Assembly (NCBI RefSeq): GCF_004331465.1
Contig: NZ_SJKB01000001.1
Location: forward strand, 1,240,001-1,304,000
Length of the DNA stretch: 64,000 nt
Direction of reading: 5' to 3'
From: Kribbella pittospori
GTDB lineage: Bacteria; Actinomycetota; Actinomycetes; Propionibacteriales; Kribbellaceae
Shown: in pieces, positions 8,637 through 16,622 of the stretch
Layout: each line of letters opens with the position of its first letter
Numbering within the stretch: position 1 is the stretch's first letter
Position numbers and translations under genes: made by a program
Notes under the pieces: generated by a model
Databases searched by the model: none
The model's input: only the letters and a program-made list of their open reading frames with translations
What the model was told of the DNA's origin: nothing

Positions 8637-9614
8637 GTGGTGATCAATGCCGTCGGCCCGGCGGTGCGCGCCGCCGCTGTCCCGCGGCCTCCAGTCTCAG
8701 TGGTCCCAGCAGTTCCCGCGTCCCCAGCAGCCAGACTTTCGCTCGATGATTGCCGAAGGCATGCTCCTGGTTTCGCCGACCTGCTGGACGATGCCGTGCG
8801 CCGGCACGGCGTCCCGAACCGCGCGCTCAGTGTCCGGACGCTGCTGCACCTGCCTCGATTGGCCCGGCCGAACGGGTCGGTCGCTCGCCAGCAGGTGATC
8901 GCCGAACTGAATCGCAACGCGGCCCGGTTGCAGCGTGATCAGCAGGCCATCGAAAGCCTTATTCCGAAGGACAAGTACCTGCTGCCCGACCTGCGTTTCG
9001 TGCGCCTCGGGAACAGCGAGGCGGATCAGGTGTTCAGTCGCCTGCATTACCTGCGCAGTGCCCGGGCCGGGTCGGTGAACTTCGCTCTGGTGGATCCGGT
9101 GAACAGGCTGCCAGTGACGTTGTGCAGTGTTTCCCCGCTGGAATGGATGCGGGTCGGACGGCAGCTCCAGACGCAGTTCGGCGTACCACTCGGAGCCGCC
9201 TGGGACGTGTCCCGGGTGTATTCCTTCGACGTCGCTCCGGTGAATGCGATCTCGTTCCTGCTGTCGAAAGTCCGGCAGGTGATCCGGCGCGAGATTCCCA
9301 GCGTGCAACTGCTCACCACGGCGGTCGATCCGAATCTCGGATTCATCGGTTCGAGCTACCGGGCTGCCAACTGGCAGCAATGGATGTCGATCGAGGCGCG
9401 TCCCTACCTGTACGTCGACAGCATCTACGCCAGCCCGCGGCAGCTCCGGACCCGCTACGGCGGCGCGAACCTCACCGAGCTCCGGCGTGCGAACGTCGGC
9501 ACCCGCTTCGAGCAGAGCCGCGCCAAACTCCTCGACTCGGTCATCTACTGCTGCCGCATGCGCGGCGAGACCGCCCCCGTGCCCCTCGAAGACCAACGCC
9601 GCCTACGCCGCTGA
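8637..9614 (+). CDS. GNAT-fold Mom-like protein (possible DNA base modifier)
   Basis: 325-aa protein. Residues 1-35 are Ala/Pro/Val rich, 36-110 predicted helical, and about 113-275 form a conserved-looking core: HYLRSARAG (137-145), AAWDVSRVYSFDVAPVNAISFLLSKV (188-212), AVDPNLGFIGSSYRAANW (229-246), then YVDSIYASPRQL. The order (xxSRVYxxDxAPxNAxSxLLS, then DPxxGxxGxxYRAAxW) resembles the Mu Mom family of GNAT-like enzymes that modify adenine in DNA; this assignment is pattern recognition only. No phage genes or Com-like partner are adjacent. The coding sequence contains GCTGCCAACTGGCAGC at 9363-9378, the same palindrome as in its upstream region, encoding RAANWQQ. Confidence 0.55.
   Translation: MVINAVGPAVRAAAVPRPPVSVVPAVPASPAARLSLDDCRRHAPGFADLLDDAVRRHGVPNRALSVRTLLHLPRLARPNGSVARQQVIAELNRNAARLQRDQQAIESLIPKDKYLLPDLRFVRLGNSEADQVFSRLHYLRSARAGSVNFALVDPVNRLPVTLCSVSPLEWMRVGRQLQTQFGVPLGAAWDVSRVYSFDVAPVNAISFLLSKVRQVIRREIPSVQLLTTAVDPNLGFIGSSYRAANWQQWMSIEARPYLYVDSIYASPRQLRTRYGGANLTELRRANVGTRFEQSRAKLLDSVIYCCRMRGETAPVPLEDQRRLRR
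9363..9378. repeat. intragenic copy of the CTGCCAACTGGCAG palindrome
   Basis: Perfect 7-2-7 inverted repeat within the Mom-like coding sequence, sharing all 14 bases of the palindrome at 8544-8557. It may be a second operator or a recognition site for the encoded protein. Confidence 0.6.
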
Positions 9615-9627
9615 TCAGCAGGATCAG
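9611..9627. terminator. short hairpin over two convergent stop codons
   Basis: CTGATC and GATCAG arms (6 bp) with a 5-nt loop. It covers the TGA of the Mom-like gene and the stop of the PfkB-like gene on the other strand. No T run, so a weak candidate. Confidence 0.3.
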
Positions 9628-11165
9628 TTGGCCGCCCCGCCGTTCATCGAGAACGGGAATCTGGCCAGCAGCGCGTCGATGCGCTGGCGGTCGGGCATGG
9701 AGTTGGTGAGGGGGAAGTCGGCGGTGGCGCACGACATCGCGGCGGTGGCCCAGAGCGCGACCGCCGCGGAGAACTTGCCGTCGTTGTCGACGAGTTTGGC
9801 GGCCAGTGCGGCGCAGAAGGCGTCGCGCGCGGCTGAGGACTCCTTGTAGATCGACGGGATGGTCGGCACGCTCAGTACGTCGTGGGCCGCGCCGGAGTAG
9901 ACCGTGCAGCCGCCGTTGACGAGCACGCACAGCGCCTCCACCCCGAAGGCGAGCAGGTTCCGCGCGACCGGGTCGGGGTCGAACGGTGCCTGGCCCTGGG
10001 CTGCGAAATGGCCGAGCTCCCACGGATGCGCGACCAGGTAGTCGATCCGCAGGAACGTGTCGCGCGAGATGCGCTCGTCGACGTAGGGCTGGCCCGGAGT
10101 CACGATCACCAGTGGCCGGTTGAGCGGGTCCGAGTGCGCGAGAGCCAGCGATTGCTGCATCGTCTCGCGCGGGACCTCGAACGTCGTCAGCAGTACGTCG
10201 CAGCCGGCCAGGTGGTCGCGGTGGTCGTCGAGATCCTCGGGGGACAGGAAGACCTGCTTCTCGTTCCGCCAGTTGACCGCGATGCTGTCGCCGAGTTCCT
10301 TCTCGAAGACTCCGGTGAACGGCGTACGGCGGCCGCGGATGCGCTTGACGAGGGACGTGTCGACGCCCTCGTCGTGCAGGTACTGGAGGATCTCCTCGCC
10401 GAAGCGGTCGTCGGTCACCGCCGCGATCAGAGAGGTTCGGAGCCCGAGGCGGGCCGCCGCGACGGCCTGAGTCAGACCTTTGCCGCCGGGGGAGAGGTCG
10501 AAGCCGTAGGCCTCGCTCGACGTCTCCGGTTCCGGCAGCGTCTTGGTCCGGAACGTCGCGTCCATCACCGCACCGCCGACCACGATCACGCGCCCGGCCG
10601 GCGCGGCGTCGGCGGCCGGGGCTGCGTCGAGCATGGTGATGGTCTTCGAGCCGACCGAGTAGATCGCCCGGCGGATCAGCTGGTTCGCGAGTTCGCGCAG
10701 TACGGCGGGCTCCGTCGTACCGCGCAGTGAGCGGTCGCTCGGGGCTTCGCCTGGTTGCTGGCCGAGTGCCTGGTGCAGGCGGTGCCAGTTGTTCAGCAAC
10801 GCCTCGCGACGGGGACCGAGAGAGGGGTTGTAGAGCGACCGGGTGACGCGCTCCTCGATGCCGGCCTCGGCGTACGTCGTGGTGTGGACGCCGAGGGCGA
10901 GGATCGCGTCGGCGACGATCTGCGTGGTGCCCTTGAGGTCGTCCCGGACGCAGTTGATGACCAGCTCGCGCGCCGCCCGGGCGCGGTCGAGCTCATGCAC
11001 GGACGCGAACCTGCGGGTCGCCGGCAGCTCCAGCAGCGGCGCCGTCGTACCCGACTCGCCGGCCTTCAGCCGGGCGATGGTCAGGCCGTCGTGGGTGCGG
11101 AGCTTCTCGAGCACGCTGGCAAGCAGCAGCACGTCAGCCGTCTGCTTGTCGCTGCGATTCGTCAT
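9624..11165 (-). CDS. PfkB-family kinase fold fused to an unknown N-terminal domain
   Basis: 513 aa. Residues about 190-513 are a ribokinase/PfkB sugar-kinase fold: VIVVGGAVMDATF opens it, SPGGKGLTQAVAAARLG (225-241) is the first PfkB signature, and SSAARDAFCAALAAKL (443-458) replaces the usual GAGDxF signature. The catalytic-base Asp448 is kept, but GAG of the anion hole reads AAR. Residues 1-185 are a helical domain I do not recognise (RARAARELVINCVRDDLKGT, ERVTRSLYNPSLGPRREALL, IRRAIYSVGSKTITMLDA), perhaps nucleic-acid or partner binding. The start is ATG 11165; the 49-residue extension above it is Arg/Pro rich and unlikely coding. Substrate and activity uncertain. Confidence 0.75.
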   Translation of the reverse strand: MTNRSDKQTADVLLLASVLEKLRTHDGLTIARLKAGESGTTAPLLELPATRRFASVHELDRARAARELVINCVRDDLKGTTQIVADAILALGVHTTTYAEAGIEERVTRSLYNPSLGPRREALLNNWHRLHQALGQQPGEAPSDRSLRGTTEPAVLRELANQLIRRAIYSVGSKTITMLDAAPAADAAPAGRVIVVGGAVMDATFRTKTLPEPETSSEAYGFDLSPGGKGLTQAVAAARLGLRTSLIAAVTDDRFGEEILQYLHDEGVDTSLVKRIRGRRTPFTGVFEKELGDSIAVNWRNEKQVFLSPEDLDDHRDHLAGCDVLLTTFEVPRETMQQSLALAHSDPLNRPLVIVTPGQPYVDERISRDTFLRIDYLVAHPWELGHFAAQGQAPFDPDPVARNLLAFGVEALCVLVNGGCTVYSGAAHDVLSVPTIPSIYKESSAARDAFCAALAAKLVDNDGKFSAAVALWATAAMSCATADFPLTNSMPDRQRIDALLARFPFSMNGGAAN

Positions 11166-11401
11166 CCGGCCCCCGGGTCGTGAATATCCTCGAACCAAGT
11201 ATGCGGACCGGGGGGCCAGGGTGGAAACCGGCTGCGCGCGTCGGGTCACGCCCGGGCCGCGCCGGTCACGAAGAGTGTCCGGATCCGGCGGCCACGGACG
11301 CCCGCGCTCCACCGCCGGCTGTCGTTGCCGTCAGCAAATAATCTGGCGTGGCGATGGATGAGGCCGGACCGCTGGACTGGGGGCCGGACCTGGTTGTGAC
11401 G

Positions 11402-11407
11402 TAGGCT
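11402..11407 (+). promoter_or_regulatory. putative -10 of methyltransferase gene
   Basis: TAGGCT about 50 bp upstream of the methyltransferase ATG. A ribosome site (GGGGAGC, near 11448) lies in the resulting leader. No good -35 is visible. Confidence 0.3.
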
Positions 11408-11457
11408 GCTGCGGTCTGCCGGTTGTCCAGACCGGCGAGACGACCACGGGGAGCAAG

Positions 11458-12132
11458 ATGAAGACTGGGCATGTCGAGCTCGCGAGAGCTCAGCAGGAGC
11501 GTTGGCAGCGGGCCTACCTGCATCATCCGCAGCTGCACGGTTCGGAGCCGTCCGCGGCGGCGCAGTGGGCCGCGGAGGTGTTCGGTGCCGCAGGCATCGA
11601 TGACGTCCTGGAGCTCGGTGCCGGGCACGGCCGGGACGCGTTCTTCCTGGCCAGACAGGGATTCAGCGTGCACGCGACGGACTTCAGCGAGTCCGCGCTC
11701 GACCAGTTGCGGCTGGAAGCACAGCGTGAGGGCCTCGACGACCGCGTCACCGCCGCGCTGCACGACGTACGCGATCCGCTGCCGCCCGCCGACGCCACCG
11801 TCAACGCGGTGTTCGCGAACCTGCTGCTGAACATGGCCTTCTCCCGCGCCGAACTGCGCTCTCTGGTGTCCGAGATCTACCGCGTCCTGTGCCCGGGCGG
11901 ACTCTTCGTGTACGCCGTGTGGTCGGCCGACGACCCGTGTGCGGGCCACTGGCAAGAACTCGAGGAAGGCCTGGCCGTGCACGATGGATTCGTCGGCCGG
12001 TTCTTCGACCAGCCGTTGATCCAGGAACTGGCCGACCGCTGGCGGCTCGACGACGAGACGCCGTACGACGAAGGCCCGCGGCCGTTGCGGATGTGGCGGG
12101 TCACGCTGGCGAAACCCGAGCAGGAAACCTGA
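11458..12132 (+). CDS. class I SAM-dependent methyltransferase
   Basis: 224-aa Rossmann-fold methyltransferase. Motif I is VLELGAGHGRDAFFLARQG (residues about 51-69), followed by the acidic loop VHATDFSESALDQL and the post-motif region LHDVRDPLPPADATVNAVFANLLLNM. The acceptor is unknown; the fold is close to TehB/Methyltransf_11-type small-molecule enzymes. GGGGAGC 4-5 nt before ATG 11458 supports the start. It stands alone between the divergent PfkB-like gene and the DUF805 gene. Confidence 0.85.
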   Translation: MKTGHVELARAQQERWQRAYLHHPQLHGSEPSAAAQWAAEVFGAAGIDDVLELGAGHGRDAFFLARQGFSVHATDFSESALDQLRLEAQREGLDDRVTAALHDVRDPLPPADATVNAVFANLLLNMAFSRAELRSLVSEIYRVLCPGGLFVYAVWSADDPCAGHWQELEEGLAVHDGFVGRFFDQPLIQELADRWRLDDETPYDEGPRPLRMWRVTLAKPEQET

Positions 12133-12294
12133 AGCCGGCTCTAACAGTTGGCCGGTTCCGGATAGGTGACGTTGGCGGCGGCAACGGCGTGCCAGGTTGC
12201 GGTGTGGTCACCATACGGAAAAGTTGCATTGACGGACCCGGTTGGTTCCGACAGGCTCTGTCCGCGTCTCACCTTCGACCATCGGAGATCAGCA

Positions 12295-12732
12295 ATGCAG
12301 TGGTTCATCGACGTCATCACGAAACGGTATGCGCAGTTCAATGGGCGTGCCCGGCGCAAAGAGTTCTGGATGTACGTTCTCTTCTACATCATCGGGTCGA
12401 TCATCGTCGGCATCCTCGACCGGATCCTCGGCCTGGACTTCGAGAACGGTGGAGTCCGCAGCGGCGGCTGGCTGTCGACGATCTACGGCCTGGCGCTGCT
12501 GATCCCGACGATCGCCGTCGCGGTCCGGCGCATGCACGACAAGGACCGCAGCGGCTGGTGGGTGCTGATCTGGCTCATCCCCTGCATCGGGTGGATCTGG
12601 TTCATCATCTGGCAGGCACAGGAGGGCACGATCGGTGACAACCGGTTCGGTCCGGACCCGAAGGCGGCCGAGCGCGGCCAGGGCTTCGGCCAGCCGGGCG
12701 GGCCGGCCGAGCCGGGATACCCGACGGTCTGA
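12295..12732 (+). CDS. DUF805 membrane protein
   Basis: 145-aa DUF805 protein. The family N-terminus MQWFIDVITKRYAQFNGRARRKEFWMYVLF is followed by three to four hydrophobic helices, with the family RMHDKDRSGWW motif (about residues 80-90) between the second and third, and WIWFIIWQAQEGTIGDNRFGPDP at the end of the domain. The tail is Gly/Pro rich. ATG 12295 is chosen over an upstream in-frame ATG because it begins the family consensus and has GGAG at suitable spacing. Cellular role unknown. Confidence 0.85.
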   Translation: MQWFIDVITKRYAQFNGRARRKEFWMYVLFYIIGSIIVGILDRILGLDFENGGVRSGGWLSTIYGLALLIPTIAVAVRRMHDKDRSGWWVLIWLIPCIGWIWFIIWQAQEGTIGDNRFGPDPKAAERGQGFGQPGGPAEPGYPTV

Positions 12733-12743
12733 CCTTCAACGCA

Positions 12744-12782
12744 CAACGCCCCGCGAACCCGAGGAGGGTTCGCGGGGCGTTG
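12744..12782. terminator. bidirectional terminator hairpin
   Basis: A perfect 17-bp GC-rich stem (12744-12760 with 12766-12782) and a GAGGA loop, lying between the convergent DUF805 gene and the TldE gene. There is no T run, as is common in high-GC actinomycetes. Confidence 0.75.
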
Positions 12783-12789
12783 CGCTGTG

Positions 12790-14199
12790 TCAGCTGGCCT
12801 GGCTGACGCTCGACATGTTGAAGTCGGGCACCAGCAGCGGCGGGGTCGCGGTCCGTGAGAAGTAGTCGCCCCACTCGCGCGAGAACGACGGAACTGTTGC
12901 CCCAGCGGCGCTGAACCGGGCGAGCAGGTCGACCGGGCTCTCGTTGAAGCGGAAGTTGTTCACGGCACCGGTCACCTCGCCGTTCTCGACCAGGTAGACG
13001 CCGTCGCGGGTCAGGCCGGTGAGCAGCGACGTCTGCGGATCGACCATCCGGATGTACCAGAGGCAGGTGAGCAGCAAGCCATGCTCGACCCCGGCGACCA
13101 GGTCGTCGGTCGACCCGGAAGCGCCATCCACGGACAGCACGTAGTTGTCGATGCCGGGCGACGCGGCCGGTGTACCGATCAGGTCGGCCGTGTGCCGGCT
13201 GGTCATCAGGTGCTCGAGCTTGCCGCCGCGGATCCAATCGGTCGCGGACAGCGTGAGCCCGTTGTCGAACACACTGGACGCTCCGCCGGACGAGCGAGCC
13301 ACTGCGAACGGGAAGGTCTCGAGGCCAGGCAGCTGCGGATCCGACAGTAGGTTGACCGGCTGTGTCGACAGCGCGTCGCCGATCCGCGTTCCACCGGACG
13401 GGGTGGAGAAGACGCTGCGGCCCTCGAACGCCTCCCGTCCGTCCAGTTGCCAGAACAGGTACGTCATCAAGTCGGCGACCGCGGCCGGCGGCAGGATCGT
13501 CGGGTGCCGGCCGGCGTCGACCGAAACGGTCCGCGACGCCCAGCCGAGTCGGCGGTTCAGCTCGGTGTCGAGCGCGAACGGGTCGATGTCGGCGAAGTCG
13601 CGGGTGGCCGCACCGACCCAGGCGGACTGGCTGAGGTCGCCGGACTTGCCCGTCTCCGACACGAATCCGCGAGGCAGCGCCTGCCGCAACCGCAGCCCGG
13701 CGGACGAGCCGAGGTAGAGGGTGGTGACCTCGTGGTCGGCGAAGCCGTAGAGCCAGCGGCTCTCCTTGCCGGCCCGCTTCAGCGTCTCACCGAGCGCCGG
13801 GGCGAACTTCTCGTAGACGCTGACCGACGTCTCCTCCGGCTCCGCGGCCCAGTCCGCCCCGGCGGTGCCGTCGACGAGCGGGCGGGCGTCCTCGGCCGGG
13901 CTGGAGGCACGGGCGGTGGTGACCGCCGCGGACACCAGATCGCCGAGCGACGCATCCGTGACCGACGACCGGCCGACGACGCCGGCCGCAGTACCCTCGC
14001 CGGCTCCGACCGTCGCGATCACGGTCACGCTGGAGCCGCGCATCGCGCCATTGGTGGTCAGCGTGTTGTTGGCCCAGCGCAGGTTGGCACTGGAGGTCTC
14101 GGCGACGATGACGACACAGCCGTCGGCGCCCTCGGCCGCGGCCAGGTCGAGCCCGCGCTCGATCGTGTCCTGCGGAGTGAGCTGAATGGCGGTCGTCAC
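12790..14199 (-). CDS. pmbA: TldE/PmbA-like metalloprotease partner
   Basis: 469-aa member of the TldD/PmbA (U62) family, the non-metal-binding partner that forms a heterodimeric peptidase with TldD. Family landmarks: NTLTTNGAMRGSSVTVIATVG, a C-terminal core SDPQLPGLETFPFAVARSSGGASSVFDNGL, and RGGKLEHLMTSRHTADLIGTP. No HExxH is present, as expected for TldE. It starts with GTG 14199 overlapping the TldD stop (GTGA), so the pair is translationally coupled. In other bacteria the complex trims peptides such as microcin B17 or CcdA; no RiPP precursor was recognised nearby. Confidence 0.88.
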   Translation of the reverse strand: MTTAIQLTPQDTIERGLDLAAAEGADGCVVIVAETSSANLRWANNTLTTNGAMRGSSVTVIATVGAGEGTAAGVVGRSSVTDASLGDLVSAAVTTARASSPAEDARPLVDGTAGADWAAEPEETSVSVYEKFAPALGETLKRAGKESRWLYGFADHEVTTLYLGSSAGLRLRQALPRGFVSETGKSGDLSQSAWVGAATRDFADIDPFALDTELNRRLGWASRTVSVDAGRHPTILPPAAVADLMTYLFWQLDGREAFEGRSVFSTPSGGTRIGDALSTQPVNLLSDPQLPGLETFPFAVARSSGGASSVFDNGLTLSATDWIRGGKLEHLMTSRHTADLIGTPAASPGIDNYVLSVDGASGSTDDLVAGVEHGLLLTCLWYIRMVDPQTSLLTGLTRDGVYLVENGEVTGAVNNFRFNESPVDLLARFSAAGATVPSFSREWGDYFSRTATPPLLVPDFNMSSVSQAS

Positions 14200-15713
14200 C
14201 GGCCGGCCTCCTGCGTGGTGTTGAGAATGCGGACGCTGCGGAACAAGGCCGACGGGCAGCCGTGGCTGACGGCACCGGACTGTCCGGGCTGCGCCTTGCC
14301 ACAGTTGAGCGCACCGCCGAGGACGTACGTCTGCGGGCCGCCGACGGCCTCCATCGAGCCCCAGAAGTCGGTGGTGGTCGCCTGGTAGGCGACGTCGCGG
14401 AGCTGGCCGTCCAGCTTGCCGTCGGTGATCTTGTAGAACCGCTGACCGGTGAACTGGAAGTTGTACCGCTGCATGTCGATCGACCAGGACTTGTCGCCGA
14501 CGATGTAGATGCCGTTCTTCACCCGGCTGATCAGCTCCTCGGTCGAGGGACCGTCAGGGGCCGGCTGCAACGACACGTTCGCCATCCGCTGGATGGGGAT
14601 GTGCCCGGACGAGTCGGCGTACGCACAGCCGTTCGAACGTGGCGTACCGAGCAGGTCCTCGTTGACCTTGGCCATCCGGCGGTCGACCTGGTAGCCGACC
14701 AGGGTGCCGTCCTTGACCAGGTCCCACTGCTGGCCGGCGACACCCTCGTCGTCGTACCCGACCGTGGACAGGCCGTGCTCGGCGGTGCGGTCTCCGGTGA
14801 CGTGCATGACCGGTGAGCCGTATTTCAGCGTGTTCAGCTTGTCGGTGGTGGCGAAGCTGGTGCCGGCGTAGTTGGCCTCGTACCCGAGCGCGCGGTCCAG
14901 CTCGGTGGCGTGGCCGATCGATTCGTGGATGGTGAGCCACAGGTTGCTCGGGTCGATCACCAGGTCGTAGCTGCCCGCCTCGACGGCCGGCGCGGTCATC
15001 TTCTCGGCCAGCCAACCGGGGATCTGGGCGAGCTCCGCATCCCAGTTCCAGCCGGTGCCGGTCAGGTACTCCCAGCCGCGGCCGGCTGGCGGCACGCAGC
15101 TCGACATCGAGTCGAACCGGCCGGTCTCGTTGTCCACCGCGTAGGCGGTGATGTCCGGGCCGATCCGGACCCGTTGCTGGGTGTACGACGTTCCCTCGGT
15201 GTTCGCGTAGAACTTGCACTCGTGGACCGAGGCGACGCGGACGCTGACGTGAGCGACGCCGTCGGCCTTCATCAGCCGGTCGCTGTAGTCGGTCAGCAGC
15301 GCGACCTTCTCGGCGCGCGGCACGCTGAACGGGTCGATCTCGTACGACGACACCCAGCTGACGTCGTCGTACACGGGCTCGTCGGCGAGCTCGATCGGCT
15401 CGGCGTTGATCGGCCGGGCGACCTGGGCCATGTTGACGGCCTGCTCGGCGACCTGGACCGCCTCGTCGGTGGTCAGCGCGACGCCGGCGGCGAAGCCCCA
15501 GGTGCCGTCGTGGATGACGCGGACCGCGAGACCGAGATCCTCGTCGTCGGAGGCACTCTCCAGCAGACTGTCGCGTAGCGCGATGGACTCGGACCGGATC
15601 CGCTCCAGCCGGAACTCGGCGAAGGTGGCGCCGAGGTCTCGGGCGCGCTGCAGCGCGGCCTCGGCGAGCTCGTGACGGGGAAGGGCGAGGAAGGACGCAT
15701 CGACTTCTGGCAC
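14196..15713 (-). CDS. tldD: TldD-like zinc metallopeptidase
   Basis: 505-aa catalytic subunit of the TldD/TldE peptidase. The zinc motif HESIGH is at residues 263-268, followed by ELDRALGYEANYAGTSF. Late motifs are GYDDEGVAGQQWDLVKDG and the C-terminal QTYVLGGALNCGKAQPGQSGAVSHGC. GTG 15713 is chosen because it opens the family N-terminus (PEVDASFLALPRHELAEAALQRA); the frame remains open for 207 nt upstream only because the minisatellite lacks stops there. The Shine-Dalgarno sequence is weak. It is upstream of, and coupled to, tldE. Confidence 0.9.
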   Translation of the reverse strand: MPEVDASFLALPRHELAEAALQRARDLGATFAEFRLERIRSESIALRDSLLESASDDEDLGLAVRVIHDGTWGFAAGVALTTDEAVQVAEQAVNMAQVARPINAEPIELADEPVYDDVSWVSSYEIDPFSVPRAEKVALLTDYSDRLMKADGVAHVSVRVASVHECKFYANTEGTSYTQQRVRIGPDITAYAVDNETGRFDSMSSCVPPAGRGWEYLTGTGWNWDAELAQIPGWLAEKMTAPAVEAGSYDLVIDPSNLWLTIHESIGHATELDRALGYEANYAGTSFATTDKLNTLKYGSPVMHVTGDRTAEHGLSTVGYDDEGVAGQQWDLVKDGTLVGYQVDRRMAKVNEDLLGTPRSNGCAYADSSGHIPIQRMANVSLQPAPDGPSTEELISRVKNGIYIVGDKSWSIDMQRYNFQFTGQRFYKITDGKLDGQLRDVAYQATTTDFWGSMEAVGGPQTYVLGGALNCGKAQPGQSGAVSHGCPSALFRSVRILNTTQEAGR

Positions 15714-16073
15714 GTTCCCGACCTTATACACGGAACCAGACAATCTCCGGCGGTGTAGAGACACTGACACGAAACCGCCTCGCTCCGCTCGGCGGGTGAG
15801 GAGAAGAACCCTCGCTCCACTCGGGTGGTGAGGAGAAGCACCGCTCGGGTGGAGAGGAGACGCACCGCTCGGTGGTGACGAGGAGGAACCTCGCTCCGCT
15901 CGGGTGGTGAGGAGAAGCACCGCTCGGGTGGTGGGAAGAGGAACCTCGCTCTGCTCGGGTGGAGAGGAGAAGGACCGCTCGGGTGGTGAGGAGAAGCACC
16001 GCTCGGGTGGTGGGGAGAAGGAACCACGGGTGGGCCGGTGGTGTAGTCACACTGTCTGAAACTGACTGGAGGC
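15714..16073. promoter_or_regulatory. divergent intergenic region, tldD / ECF sigma
   Basis: 360 bp without a gene. The centre (15778-16021) is a purine-rich minisatellite. On each side lies a related 23-24-bp element, GGTGTAG..ACACTG..GAAAC (15752-15775 and 16040-16062), each containing the short dyad GTGT-N4-ACAC. The right copy ends 11 bp before the sigma-factor start and probably overlaps its promoter. Confidence 0.6.
15778..16021 (+). repeat. minisatellite, nine 24/32-bp units
   Basis: Nine tandem imperfect units of two lengths. The short form (23-24 bp) reads ACCGCTCGGGTGGTGAGGAG plus AAGC; the long form (about 32 bp) has an extra 8 bp, CTCGCTCC, after its first bases. Order along the plus strand: long-like, long, short, short, long, short, long, short, short. 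The units are strand-asymmetric (G/A rich on the plus strand after the first half). No spacer-like unique sequences are present, so it is not a CRISPR. Confidence 0.85.
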
Positions 16074-16622
16074 GTGATCAGCCAGGGCGACGAGGCGGAG
16101 ATTCTGGCTCGGGTGCGGGGTGGTGAGTCGGCCGCGTACGGCGAGCTGGTGCTGCGGCATGCCCCGGTGGCCAAACGTACGGCGGTCTTCCTCGGCGCCG
16201 GTGCGGACGCGGACGACGTGGTCCAGGAGGCGTTCGTGAAGGCGTACCGGGCTCTCGGAGGGTTCCGGGACGGCTCGGCGTTCCGGCCGTGGCTGCTGCG
16301 CATCGTCGCGAACGAGACGCGCAATGTGGTCCGGTCCCGGAGCCGCAGATCCCGTCGTGAGGAGCTGGCTGCGCCGCTGGACGTCGTACTGGACCCGGCC
16401 GAGCACGCAGTCACGCTGGAGCGGCGGCAGGAGCTGCTGACCGCTGTCCGTGCACTGCCCGACAACATGCGGCAGGTGGTGACCTGTCGCTACCTGTTGG
16501 ACCTGGACGAGCAGGAGACGGCTGTGGTGCTCGGCTGGCCGCGCGGGACGGTCAAGTCCCGCCTGCACCGCGCACTCGGCCGGCTACGGACCGAACTCCC
16601 CGACAAGGAGGTGCAGCGATGA
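16074..16622 (+). CDS. ECF-type RNA polymerase sigma factor
   Basis: 182-aa extracytoplasmic-function sigma factor. Region 2 includes GELVLRHAPVAKRTAVFLGAGADADDVVQEAFVKAYRAL and FRPWLLRIVANETRNVVRS; region 4 is ALPDNMRQVVTCRYLLDLDEQETAVVLGWPRGTVKSRLHRALGRLR. GTG 16074 is the likely start, with GGAGG only 1 nt before it, unusually close. The stop overlaps the downstream membrane protein by ATGA, the standard layout for a sigma factor and its anti-sigma partner. The right-hand GGTGTAG element (16040-16062) may be part of an autoregulated promoter. Confidence 0.92.
   Translation: MISQGDEAEILARVRGGESAAYGELVLRHAPVAKRTAVFLGAGADADDVVQEAFVKAYRALGGFRDGSAFRPWLLRIVANETRNVVRSRSRRSRREELAAPLDVVLDPAEHAVTLERRQELLTAVRALPDNMRQVVTCRYLLDLDEQETAVVLGWPRGTVKSRLHRALGRLRTELPDKEVQR

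Noticed and set aside
8637..9614. Mu-like prophage remnant
   Set aside because: No com, tail, transposase or other phage genes are adjacent; neighbours are ordinary chromosomal genes.
12790..15713. RiPP biosynthetic cluster around TldD/TldE
   Set aside because: No precursor peptide, YcaO, radical SAM or lanthipeptide gene is nearby.
15714..15920. Upstream extension of tldD through the minisatellite (69 extra residues)
   Set aside because: The extension is repeat-encoded Ser/His/Pro/Arg sequence absent from the TldD family; GTG 15713 opens the known N-terminus.
15778..16021. CRISPR array
   Set aside because: Units are contiguous, with no unique spacers and no cas genes.
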